A stretch of 64,000 nucleotides of DNA, from contig CATQHT010000003.1 of the NCBI GenBank assembly GCA_958296045.1, forward strand, positions 1,809,246 through 1,873,245, in the 5' to 3' direction. Positions within the stretch are counted from its first letter, which is position 1, and the number at the start of each line of letters is the position of its first letter. This document shows, in pieces, positions 26,673-34,477 of the stretch. The DNA is from Rhodothermales bacterium. GTDB lineage: Bacteria > Bacteroidota > Rhodothermia > Rhodothermales > Bin80. The notes under the pieces are model-generated. The model was not told the origin of the DNA. It made no database searches and worked only from the letters and a program-made list of their open reading frames with translations. Position numbers and translations under genes: made by a program.

Positions 26673-26945
26673 CGGGAATCCGCAATTCCGCTGCTTGTTG
26701 ACCCGATGCTTCGGCAGACGGCCTGAACAGCTCGGAGACACCGGACAGACTCCCGGTGAACCGACCTTTCTGCTCGGCGGTATCGCGATCAACCTGTTCC
26801 ATGGACGCTGCGGACCGTCATAAGCGCTCAGATCCACTATTGGGTGTGAGTATCTCATCTGGATTAGCACTAGGTAAGGGCAGAGCCCGCCGCGACGGCT
26901 AAGCGCTCGCGACGGCTCCATGGAACCGCTAAGGGGCTGCTGTGT
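26673..26945. repeat. direct repeat unit B (302-bp period)
   Basis: Second copy of unit A, ending just inside the 3' end of the intact istB. One further, more diverged, inverted copy lies at about 32399-32670 in the older IS21. Confidence 0.85.
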
Positions 26946-27729
26946 TAATGCTAGGTTTATGCTGGGCTTGTTGCCGCTGCCTGGATGCTTCCAGTCGATA
27001 GCTGGGCAGGTTGAGCTCCAGGATCACGCTGTGATGCATGATGCGATCTATGGCAGCGGCGGTGGTCATCGGATCCTTGAAGATGCTTTCCCAGTGGCTG
27101 AAGGCGAGATTGCTGGTAATCAGGATGCTGCCGCGTTCGTAGCGTTCGGCCAGCAAGTGGAACAAGACCTCCATCTCTTCGCGGCTGTGCTGTACGTAGC
27201 CGATGTCGTCCAGGATCAGCGCCTCGTATCGCCTCAGGCGCTTCAGCATCTGCGGTAATCGCAGGTCGCGCTTAGCGGCGAGTAGTTGCTGGACGAGCAT
27301 GCCGCAGCGATAAAACTTCACGCGGCGGTGCTGAAAGATGAGCTCCCGGCCCAGCGCACACAGCAAATGGGTCTTTCCGCTGCCTGGAGGACCGAAGGCC
27401 AGCACATTCTCCTTGCGATCCAGAAAGCCACCTTCTAGGAGCACGCTCACATGGTGATCGATTCGAACTGGCAGCCGACCCCGGTCAAACGTGTCCATGG
27501 TTTTCTCCAGTGGTAGCCCGGATTCCCGGAGCCAGCGCTGTATCCGGTTGTTGCGGCGGGTGTGCACCTCCGTCTCGACCAGTTCCCACAAGAACCGTTC
27601 AAAGCTCAAAGACTCTCGTCGAGCCAAGTCCGCCCTATCCCGGTAGCCGTCGCGCATACTCGGCAAACGAAGCTCCTTCAAGCCTGCACGCAGCGCACGG
27701 TCCAGCTGCGCGGTGGTCAGTGTCTTCAT
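26929..27729 (-). CDS. istB: IS21 helper ATPase IstB
   Basis: A 266-residue AAA+ protein that helps the IstA transposase choose targets. The Walker A is GPPGSGKTH (about residue 110), Walker B is ALILDDIG, and the C-terminal arm has the usual ITSNLAFSHWESIF and DRIMHHSVILELNLPSYR. The start overlaps the istA stop (ATGA), giving translational coupling. Intact and apparently functional. Confidence 0.95.
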   Translation of the reverse strand: MKTLTTAQLDRALRAGLKELRLPSMRDGYRDRADLARRESLSFERFLWELVETEVHTRRNNRIQRWLRESGLPLEKTMDTFDRGRLPVRIDHHVSVLLEGGFLDRKENVLAFGPPGSGKTHLLCALGRELIFQHRRVKFYRCGMLVQQLLAAKRDLRLPQMLKRLRRYEALILDDIGYVQHSREEMEVLFHLLAERYERGSILITSNLAFSHWESIFKDPMTTAAAIDRIMHHSVILELNLPSYRLEASRQRQQAQHKPSINTAAP

Positions 27730-29240
27730 TGCGCTTCGTGGTGTAACAGGCTATTATAGGCGCTCAGATCCACCGCACAAACCTGCACCGATGGCTCCTC
27801 AATCTCTTGATTCATGAGCGTCTTTACCGAAACGAGCGTAAGCGGCTGCGTACTATTGAGCAACTGGCTAAGCGCAGCAGATACGGCGGCTTCGCTCTCT
27901 TTGGCCGCCAGATGCAGCACGCGCAGGTATTGCTTGTCGGCCGCAAGCGAGCTCGAGTGGACACGCTTTAGCTCGTCATACGCCATGCGAAACGTATGAG
28001 ACGGAAATAGATCGGCCTTGTACCGATAATGAGCAAAGGCTCCAGGCTTGCGCACCAGCATATCAATCACATGGCGGTATTCGACCCGAGCCTTACCTGT
28101 GCCGTGGAGCCGTGGCATATGCGTCACGCGCTGCTGCGCATACCACACCTCGATCCGCTCCGCATAAATCCGTACATCCACCAGCTCCCCGATCAGCCGA
28201 CTATTAACCGAATACCAGTTCTTCTTCACGCGGACCAACCCGCCCTTGCTCACGCGCATACGCCTGCGCTGATAGCTGTTCAGGCGCCGCTCGGGTAACG
28301 AGCGCAGCTTGGCCTGATCCTCTTTGAGACGGGCCTCTCGATTAGCATTGCGCCCCGCAAACACCTTGGCCAGAAATGCCTCATATTCTTGCCTGCTTTC
28401 AAAGTCCGAACTGCCCCGCAAGGCGAGCTGGTTACCGATCGCGCGCTTGAGCCGAAAGTGACTCTGCTCAATCTTCCCGTTCTCGTTGGGGCGCCGTGGC
28501 TGCGTGTGCTGCGCCTCCATCCCGTAATGCCGCATCAGAGCACCATATCGGTCGGTAAAGGGGGCTCCCTCCTTCTCGGTACGCTTTAGATTGCGTACCG
28601 CACAGCTCATAGAGTCGGTCTGGTGCAGCCGGGGCACACCACCCAGCTGCGTGAGCGCATTCTGCAGCCCCTCACTTAGCGCCTCAAAGCTCTCAGACAT
28701 GCAGATCGTACCCGCCTCCCAGTTGGAGTAGGGCAAAACGAAGTGGAACAGCATATGCTTAAACGGCTGGCCTTGGATGGTCACGCCCAGCTTGTTCATG
28801 CAGGTGAAGTCCGACTGCGCCCGCTCACCAGGTTCGTATGCCTGGTCAAAGAAGACCTCCTTCCCAGGACCCGCTTCGGCTCGCCACCGCTTCACACGCC
28901 GCTGCAATGTGCGCAGCTGACTCGACTGAAACTGGCCAGGGTGGCGACGCTGCAAGTGCTCGAACACAGCCTTGACCTCCAGCCCAGGGTTCTCCTCCAA
29001 ATAGGGCAGTATTTCGCCCCATACTTCCGCAAACGCGTCGGGACGCGTGCGATACGTTCGCTCGGTCTTCATCTCACTCGGCAGTTTGCCCGCACGCAGG
29101 TACTTGCGTGCGGTGTTCTCAGACATACCAGCCTTCGCCGCAGCCGTTGATCGTGTCCTCTTTTTCCCGTTAACGAGCTTGAACAGGAGCTTGACTTGCT
29201 GATCGGTAACCATAATGAATGCGTGTTGACAGGTGAACAA
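27726..29240 (-). CDS. istA: IS21 transposase IstA
   Basis: A 504-residue DDE transposase. The N-terminal HTH (VTDQQVKLLFKL...AKAGMSENTARKYL) is followed by the integrase core with the catalytic Asp in GERAQSDFTC, Asp in RLHQTDSM and Glu in RPNENGKIEQSH, and a C-terminal beta domain. A start at the internal ATG (29213, MVTDQQVK) is equally plausible. Intact; forms an operon with istB. Confidence 0.95.
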   Translation of the reverse strand: MFTCQHAFIMVTDQQVKLLFKLVNGKKRTRSTAAAKAGMSENTARKYLRAGKLPSEMKTERTYRTRPDAFAEVWGEILPYLEENPGLEVKAVFEHLQRRHPGQFQSSQLRTLQRRVKRWRAEAGPGKEVFFDQAYEPGERAQSDFTCMNKLGVTIQGQPFKHMLFHFVLPYSNWEAGTICMSESFEALSEGLQNALTQLGGVPRLHQTDSMSCAVRNLKRTEKEGAPFTDRYGALMRHYGMEAQHTQPRRPNENGKIEQSHFRLKRAIGNQLALRGSSDFESRQEYEAFLAKVFAGRNANREARLKEDQAKLRSLPERRLNSYQRRRMRVSKGGLVRVKKNWYSVNSRLIGELVDVRIYAERIEVWYAQQRVTHMPRLHGTGKARVEYRHVIDMLVRKPGAFAHYRYKADLFPSHTFRMAYDELKRVHSSSLAADKQYLRVLHLAAKESEAAVSAALSQLLNSTQPLTLVSVKTLMNQEIEEPSVQVCAVDLSAYNSLLHHEAQ

Positions 29241-29280
29241 TCCTGCCCGTAGATACGCATCTCACCGATTCCTTCCCCCG

Positions 29281-29318
29281 CAATTCTAGTTGTCGCCAAC
29301 CGCAATTCTAATTGTCGC
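29281..29318. repeat. paired terminal repeats, right end of younger IS21
   Basis: CAATTCTAGTTGTCGC (29281-29296) and CAATTCTAATTGTCGC (29303-29318), inverse copies of the left-end motif. Confidence 0.85.
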
Positions 29319-29324
29319 TGAACA

Positions 29325-29330
29325 GTTTAC
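29325..29330. repeat. target-site duplication GTTTAC (right) of the younger IS21
   Basis: Second copy of the 6-bp duplication; see 25686-25691. Confidence 0.85.
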
Positions 29331-30597
29331 GGATGTATGGAACGCAATACTGCCCTTCATTGGGAGAACCCCGGGCTGGAGGTCAAAGTTGTGTTCGAGG
29401 ACTTGGAGCGCCGCTACCTGGGCTGGTTCAATTCGGGTTGGCTGCGCACATTGCAGCGGCGTGTGAAGCCGTGGCGGGCCGAAGCGGGTCCTGGGAAGGA
29501 GGTCTACTTTCACCAGGCATACGAACCTGGTGAGCGGGCGCAGTCGGACTTCACCTGCATGAACAAGCTGGGCGTGACCATCCAAAGCCAGCCGTTTAAG
29601 CATATGCTATTCCACTTCGTTTTGGCATACTCCAACTGGGAGGCACGTACGATCTGCAAGTCTGAGAGCTTTGAGGCGGTAGCGGAGAGGCTGCAGAATG
29701 TGCTCACGCAGTTGGGTGGTGTACCCCGGCTGCGCCAGGCCGACCCGATGAGCTGGGCGATACGCAATCTGAAGCGTACGGAGAAGGAGGGAGCCCCTTT
29801 ACGGATCGATATGGCGCGCTCTTGCGGCACTACGGGATGGAGGCGCAGCACACGCAGCCACGGCGCCCCAACGAGAACGGGAAAATTGAGCAGCGTCACT
29901 ATCGACTCAAGCGCGCGATCGGTAACCAGATTGCCTTGCAGGGCAGTTCAGACACTGAAAGTAGGCAAGCATATGAGGCGTTTCTGGGTGATTGCGGGAC
30001 GCAATGCCGATCGAGATGCCCGTCTCAAAGAGGATCAGGCCAAGCTACGCTCGTTACCCGAGCGGCGCCTGAATAGCTATCAGCGCGGGCGTATGCGCGT
30101 GACCAAGGGCGCGTTGGTCCCTCGGAAGAGGAACTGGTATTCGGCTAATAGTCGGCTGATCGGGGAGCTGGTGGATGTAAGGATTCATGCGGAGCGTGAC
30201 TCACATGCCACGGCTTCACGGCAAAGGCAAGGCTCGGGTCGAATACCGCCATGTGAGTGGCATGCTGGTGCGCAAGCCTAGAGACTATGGTCGTTGCCAG
30301 TACAGGGCCGAACTGTTTCCGTCTCATACGTCCCCCACGGCGTATGACGAGCTACAGCGCGTCCACTCGAGCTCGCCTGCTGCCGATAAGCAATCCCTGC
30401 GTGTGCTGCATCTGGCGGCCAAAGAGAGCGAAGTCGCCGTATCTGATGCTCTTAGCCAGTTGCTCAATAGTACGCAGCCGCTTACGTTCGGCTCGGTAAA
30501 GACGGTCATCAATCAAGGGATTGAGGAGCCTTCGGTGCAGGTTCGTGCGGTGGATCTGAGCGCCTATAGTGTCCTTTTGCACCAGAGAGCGCTATGA
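29325..30597 (+). pseudogene. istA 3' part of the older IS21 copy, frameshifted
   Basis: Continues the istA that was cut at 25691. It reads ENPGLEVKVVFEDLERR, GERAQSDFTCMNKLG and RLRQADPMSWAIRNL in one frame, shifts near 29800, continues as AQHTQPRRPNENGKIEQRH, shifts again near 29980 and again near 30200, and ends DLSAYSVLLHQ. At least three frameshifts, so it is inactive. Confidence 0.88.
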
Positions 30598-31138
30598 AGA
30601 CACTGACCTCCGGGCAGCTGGACCGTGCGCTGCGTGCAGGCTTGAAGGAGCTTCGTTTGCCGAGTATGCGCGACCGCTACCGGGATACGGCGGACTTGGC
30701 TCGACGGGAGTCTCTGAGCTTTGAACGGTTCTTGTGGGAACTGGTCGAGACGGAAGTGCACACCCGCGCCAAACACCGTATACAGCGCTGGCTCCGGGAA
30801 TCCGGGCTACCGCTGGAGAACACCATGGACACGTGTGACCGGGGTCGGCTGCCAGCTCGAATCGATCATCATGTGAGCGTGCTCCTAGAAGGTGGCTTTC
30901 TGGATCGTAAGGAGCATGTGCTGGCCTTCGGTCCTCCGGCAGCGAAAAGACCACCCTTGCTGTGTGCGCTGGGCCGGGAGCTCATCGTTCAGCACCGCTG
31001 CGTGAAGTTCTATCGCTGCGGCATGATCGCGGAGCAACTACTCGCCGCTAAGCGCGACCTGCGATTACCGCAGCTGCTGAAGCGACTGAGGCAATACGAG
31101 GCGCTGATCCTGGACGACATCGCCTCCGTACAACACAG
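30594..31138 (+). pseudogene. istB 5' part of the older IS21 copy
   Basis: Close match to the intact istB through ALILDDI, overlapping the istA relic by ATGA. The Walker A is ruined (GPPAAKRPP). Similarity stops at about 31138 where a foreign segment enters; the remainder of istB resumes at about 32153. Confidence 0.88.
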
Positions 31139-31174
31139 ACCATCATAAAAGCGAAGTATCGGAGAGCGGGTGCC

Positions 31175-31780
31175 TTGCGCGTAGACAGGACAACGGTTTT
31201 CAGCGCGGCACACCGCAAGAGTGTTTTGAGGCAGCTGCCGAACGCTCCCACTCGTGAGATGGTATCGGATGATTATGATGTGCTGGATTCAACGATCGCG
31301 GCGCAGCAGAAGGCGCAAGACCGGGCGATCCGAGAGCGCAGACAGTACCCAGAGATTCAGCAGTTCATGAAGATGCCCAGCATGGGACCGATCAGTGCTC
31401 ATGTCTTTGATGCGTTCATTCAGACGCCGCACCGTTTTGCGACCAAGCAGCGGCTTTGGCGCTACTGCAGGCTGGGCATTCGCACACGCAGTTCTGCTGG
31501 CAAGCCGCTGGCGTATAAACGCCTGGATCGCTCGGGCAATGGCGAGCTCAAGGCCCTTAGCTATCGCGCCTGGATGAACGGCATACGCGGCGGTAAGGAC
31601 TCGAATGAGGTGAAGCGCTTTTTTGAGGCCTCGCTGGATCGCACGAACAACCGCACACATGCGCGCCTGAATACGCAGCGCAAGATTCTGGCCGTGCTGT
31701 GGACCATCTGGAGAAAACAGACAGCCTACGACCCCAACCTTTTCTTCCCATTGACCCCAACCGCACAAGCGGTCTGCTGA
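31175..31780 (+). pseudogene. IS110-family transposase, C-terminal half only
   Basis: The frame includes MPSMGPISAHVFDAFIQTPHRF and WRYCRLGIRTRSSAGKPL followed by ALSYRAWM, which is the Transposase_20 (serine-bearing) domain of IS110 enzymes. The N-terminal RuvC-like DEDD domain needed for catalysis is absent; only about 200 codons remain. Such elements depend on a structured non-coding RNA; whether one survives here is unknown. Confidence 0.8.
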
Positions 31781-32152
31781 ACCATTAGCAGCAGCGAAGG
31801 CAATGTGCATAGCAGTCGCGACAAGCGGATACGGTAGCCGGGAAATGCTCCACTCGCGGAATAACTGCTTTACGGTAAGTTCGAAGCACAGCTTAGCATC
31901 CCGGCCTCCATGCCCCATATCACTATAGATCCCATCAGTGGGAATCTCATAAACGAGCCTGGCAATCGACAAGCGCTACCAACCGTCATGCACATCCGTT
32001 ACCCCGCTGGCTACCAGCCCATGCACTGACCCCTCGCCTACGCACGGCTCTACTGCAGATGCGGTCCTGACCGGGAGTCACGCGCGACCTGAAAAATCTC
32101 GCCCATTTTTCAGGATGGGGGACGTATGGGCTTGACTTTCTTTTTGAAACGA
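31781..32152. other. non-coding part of the IS110-derived segment
   Basis: About 370 bp between the transposase remnant and the resumed istB. It has no supported gene. Near its end CTGAAAAAT and ATTTTTCAG pair as a 9-bp stem (32089-32113). Confidence 0.5.
32089..32113. other. perfect 9-bp stem-loop near the end of the IS110 segment
   Basis: CTGAAAAAT pairs with ATTTTTCAG around a 7-nt loop. It could act as a terminator or as part of the element's end structure. Confidence 0.5.
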
Positions 32153-32398
32153 GCCGCGAAGAGATGAAGGTCTTGTTCCACTTGCTGGCCGAACGCTACG
32201 AACGTGGCAGCATCCTGATTACCAGCAACCTCGCCTTCCGCCACTGGGAAAGCATCTTCGAGGATCCGATGACCACAGCCGCCGCCATAGATCGCATCGT
32301 GCATCACAGCGTGATCCTGGAGCTCAACCTGCCCAGCTATTGACTGGAAGCATTCAAGCAGCGTCAACAAGCCCAGCATGAACCCAACTCCAGCGCAG
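32153..32398 (+). pseudogene. istB 3' part of the older IS21 copy
   Basis: Resumes at SREEMKVLFHLLAERYERG and continues ITSNLAFRHWESIFEDP to LNLPSY, where an Arg codon has become TGA, then LEAFKQRQQAQHEP. It joins in frame order with the fragment ending at 31138. Confidence 0.88.
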
Positions 32399-33240
32399 CA
32401 GTCCCTTAGCGGTTCCGGGGGGCCGCTGCGAGCGCTTTGCGGTCGCGGCAGGCTCTCCCCTTACCTGGTCCAGATGAGACACCCGCACCCAATCGTGAAT
32501 CTGAACGCCTATGACGGCTTGGTGCGTCCACAGAACAGGTTGATCGCGATACCGCCGTGCACAAAGCTCCGTTCACAGGGAGCCTGTCCGGTGTCTCCGA
32601 CCTGTTCATGCCATCTACTCAAGTACCGGGTCAACAAGCAGCGGAATTGGGGATACCCGCTCGAGAAGATCTCGGGGGTCTGTGATCAAACGCGGCCGCC
32701 CATTCGCATCCATCATGCGCGTGCACTCGGAAGGCGGCTGCCAGCACCTGCGAGCACACAGGACGGCCTTCAGGCCACCAAACAGCGGTGAGATGTCCTT
32801 ACTCTGTGCTCTGGGTTGCACGATTCCGCATCGCCGTTTGATGCTCAGAGACACGCGAGAAAGGCGCATACAGCAGCCTCAGCCTGAACACGCTTGTATA
32901 TGCACAGCCGAGAGCGCACCGAGGGCCTGTACGATGGCTACAGAGACCGCACGAATGCGGCCGCGAGGAAACGATACCGACCAAGCGGGACAGCCTACCG
33001 TCCACCCGCCCCGTTGACTTCTGCCAATCGGCAACCAACGGCACGTCTATGGTGAGGGTGACCGCCGCCCTGGACATGCGCCTGCAGCATCGCCACAGCC
33101 GATGACTGGAAGCCTCCAACCAACGCCAACCAAACAAGGAACAACCTGAATCATATGCCTCCCATGCAGCCGAATCTTTACCCCGAACGAACGCGATACG
33201 GACCCCTGGACGCCTACGAAACCGAATGGACTCCCCCCTA
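32399..33240 (+). pseudogene. degenerate istA/istB-like segment of the older IS21 copy
   Basis: Inverted, diverged counterpart of 25740-26928 in the younger copy. Shared landmarks include NLNAYDG for VDLSAYDG, GYPLEKISGVCDQTRPP and, near the end, LEASNQRQPNKEQ-like sequence before the terminal repeat. It shows that this extra segment was part of the element before the two copies separated. Confidence 0.6.
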
Positions 33241-33260
33241 CCCACAATTCTAATTGTCGC

Positions 33261-33632
33261 TGGATACACGTTATTAGTACCGCTTGGCCACCTGCCCACA
33301 TTCCGCGACGGAAGCGCTCAGGCCTGGTCTTACGGAAAGCTGCTCTTAGCGCTGCTGACAGAGCCGATGGTTCGCCACGCGCAGACTCTTTGCCCTTGGG
33401 GCTATGGCAACTGTGGAACCACCCAGCACATGAAGGACACGTGCGTCCTTCGCCCTTAAACAGATAGCAAGTTTCACCGAACCGGGCTACTCGCTACAAA
33501 GCACGATCTAAGATCGGCTTGGGATCACCGTTGGGCCCGCAGCGCCCCCCGATATCACAAACATGGCAGCTTGAAAGTCACTGCGATCTGCTGCCAACAC
33601 GTTGGCGCTTAAGGACGCTGAACCCTAATATG
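33261..33632. other. intergenic with a possible transposase scrap
   Basis: About 370 bp between the IS21 end and tRNA-Val. The plus strand around 33300-33450 reads WSYGKLLLALLTEPMVRHAQTL, similar to the C-terminal end of some IS4-type transposases, but the match is short. Nothing else is seen. Confidence 0.35.
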
Positions 33633-33707
33633 TGGGCGATGCGGGATTCGAACCCACGACCTCCTGCGTGTAAGGCAGGCGCTCTAAACCTGCTGAGCTA
33701 ACCGCCC
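33633..33707 (-). tRNA. tRNA-Val (TAC anticodon)
   Basis: A 75-nt minus-strand cloverleaf with acceptor GGGCGGT/ATCGCCC, D-arm TAGCTCAGCAGGTTTAGAGC, anticodon TAC in a CCTTACACG-type loop, and T-arm GTGGGTTCGAATCC. CCA is not encoded. Confidence 0.93.
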
Positions 33708-33712
33708 CGATG

Positions 33713-33785
33713 AGCGGGAAACGGGACTCGAACCCGCGGCCCTCAGCTTGGGAAGCTGATGCTCTACCAACTGAGCTATTCCCGC
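33713..33785 (-). tRNA. tRNA-Gly (CCC anticodon)
   Basis: A 73-nt minus-strand cloverleaf with acceptor GCGGGAA/TTCCCGC, anticodon loop TTCCCAA (CCC, reads GGG) and T-arm GCGGGTTCGAGTCCCG. CCA is not encoded. It sits 5 bp upstream of tRNA-Val on the same strand, so the two are likely one transcript, divergent from rpmH. Confidence 0.93.
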
Positions 33786-33890
33786 ATCTGCAGGGTTTAA
33801 CCGGGACGCCGCACGAAAGTTGGGCATCCGGGCACAATCGTACGACTGCGGGGTTAACGCCAGCGCTTTGGACAAAGTCTGACCTTCTCG

Positions 33891-34046
33891 ATGAAACGCA
33901 CGTACCAGCCCAGCCGCAGAAAGCGCAGAAACAAGCACGGCTTTCGCCAGCGCATGAGCAATCGCCACGGGCGCAAACTTCTCGCCCGCCGCCGCAAGAA
34001 GCGGCGCCGCTCGCTCACGGTGAGCGACCGCTATGTAGGCAAGTAG
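33891..34046 (+). CDS. rpmH: 50S ribosomal protein L34
   Basis: A 51-residue, very basic L34 with the signature [22 protein letters not shown]...[13 protein letters not shown]. Too short for many gene callers but unmistakable. It heads the rpmH-rnpA-yidC operon common near bacterial origins. Confidence 0.96.
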   Translation: MKRTYQPSRRKRRNKHGFRQRMSNRHGRKLLARRRKKRRRSLTVSDRYVGK

Positions 34047-34047
34047 C

Positions 34048-34452
34048 GTGCATACAAGGCTGGAAGCATGGCCGCGTGCTGCACGTCTGAAGCGCCAGCG
34101 GCTGATTCGTCCGCTCTTCAAACGTAAGCAACCGGGCACGTACAGCATATCTGCAGGCACGATACGTATCCTGTACCGTACGGTGCCCCGCGCACTGACA
34201 GGCACTGACGCACCTATCCAAGCCGGCTTTGCTACAGGCCGCCAACCATCAGCCGTCCAACGCAACGCGGTCCGCCGCACTTTGCGCGAAGCGTTTCGCA
34301 CGAGCCCCCTGCGCCACGCACTGCCGGTAGCACCCGACCAAGCACTGACGCTTATCGTGCTCTGTCGTAGCCGCAAAGACTCTGCCCACGCGCAGCTGCG
34401 GACAGATCTGCATAGAGCGATGGAAATCCTTAGCTCCCGCCTTTCCAGATGA
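34048..34452 (+). CDS. rnpA: ribonuclease P protein component
   Basis: A 134-residue basic protein, the partner of RNase P RNA in trimming tRNA 5' ends. The family motif RNAVRRTLREAFR (usually RNRVKRRLRE) is clear at about residues 72-84, with LIVLCR typical of the following beta strand. A GTG start 1 bp after rpmH is used. It lies between rpmH and yidC; the usual intervening yidD is missing. Confidence 0.92.
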   Translation: MHTRLEAWPRAARLKRQRLIRPLFKRKQPGTYSISAGTIRILYRTVPRALTGTDAPIQAGFATGRQPSAVQRNAVRRTLREAFRTSPLRHALPVAPDQALTLIVLCRSRKDSAHAQLRTDLHRAMEILSSRLSR

Positions 34453-34477
34453 CCAGACAGTCTAACAACTACCGATT

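Larger units (their letters stand above)
25692..29324 (-). mobile_element. IS21-family element, intact istA/istB, 3.6 kb
   Basis: Tips are TGTCCAACGACAACTAG on the left and, inverted, TGTTCAGCGACAATTAG on the right, each followed about 20 bp inside by a second copy of the GCGACAAYTAGAATTG motif, as IS21 ends carry multiple transposase-binding repeats. The element encodes intact istA and istB on the minus strand and is flanked by GTTTAC duplications. At 3633 bp it is longer than usual for IS21 (about 2-2.5 kb) because about 1.2 kb of degenerate istA/istB-like sequence lies downstream of istB. Confidence 0.88.
31139..32152 (+). mobile_element. IS110-derived segment inserted in istB
   Basis: About 1.0 kb of foreign DNA separates the two halves of istB. 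It lacks obvious inverted repeats or a target duplication, as expected for IS110-family insertions. It encodes only the C-terminal half of an IS110 transposase and ends with a hairpin-bearing non-coding stretch. Exact edges are ambiguous by about 2 bp. Confidence 0.7.
25424..33260 (+). mobile_element. older IS21-family copy, broken by two later insertions
   Basis: Bounded by GCGACAACTAGAATTG at 25424-25439 and its inverse CAATTCTAATTGTCGC at 33245-33260. Its istA (plus strand) begins at about 25480, is cut at 25691 by the younger IS21 copy, and resumes at 29325; its istB is cut again at about 31138 by an IS110-derived segment and resumes at about 32153. Many frameshifts and stops show that it is dead. 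No clear target duplication was seen at its outer ends. Confidence 0.8.
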
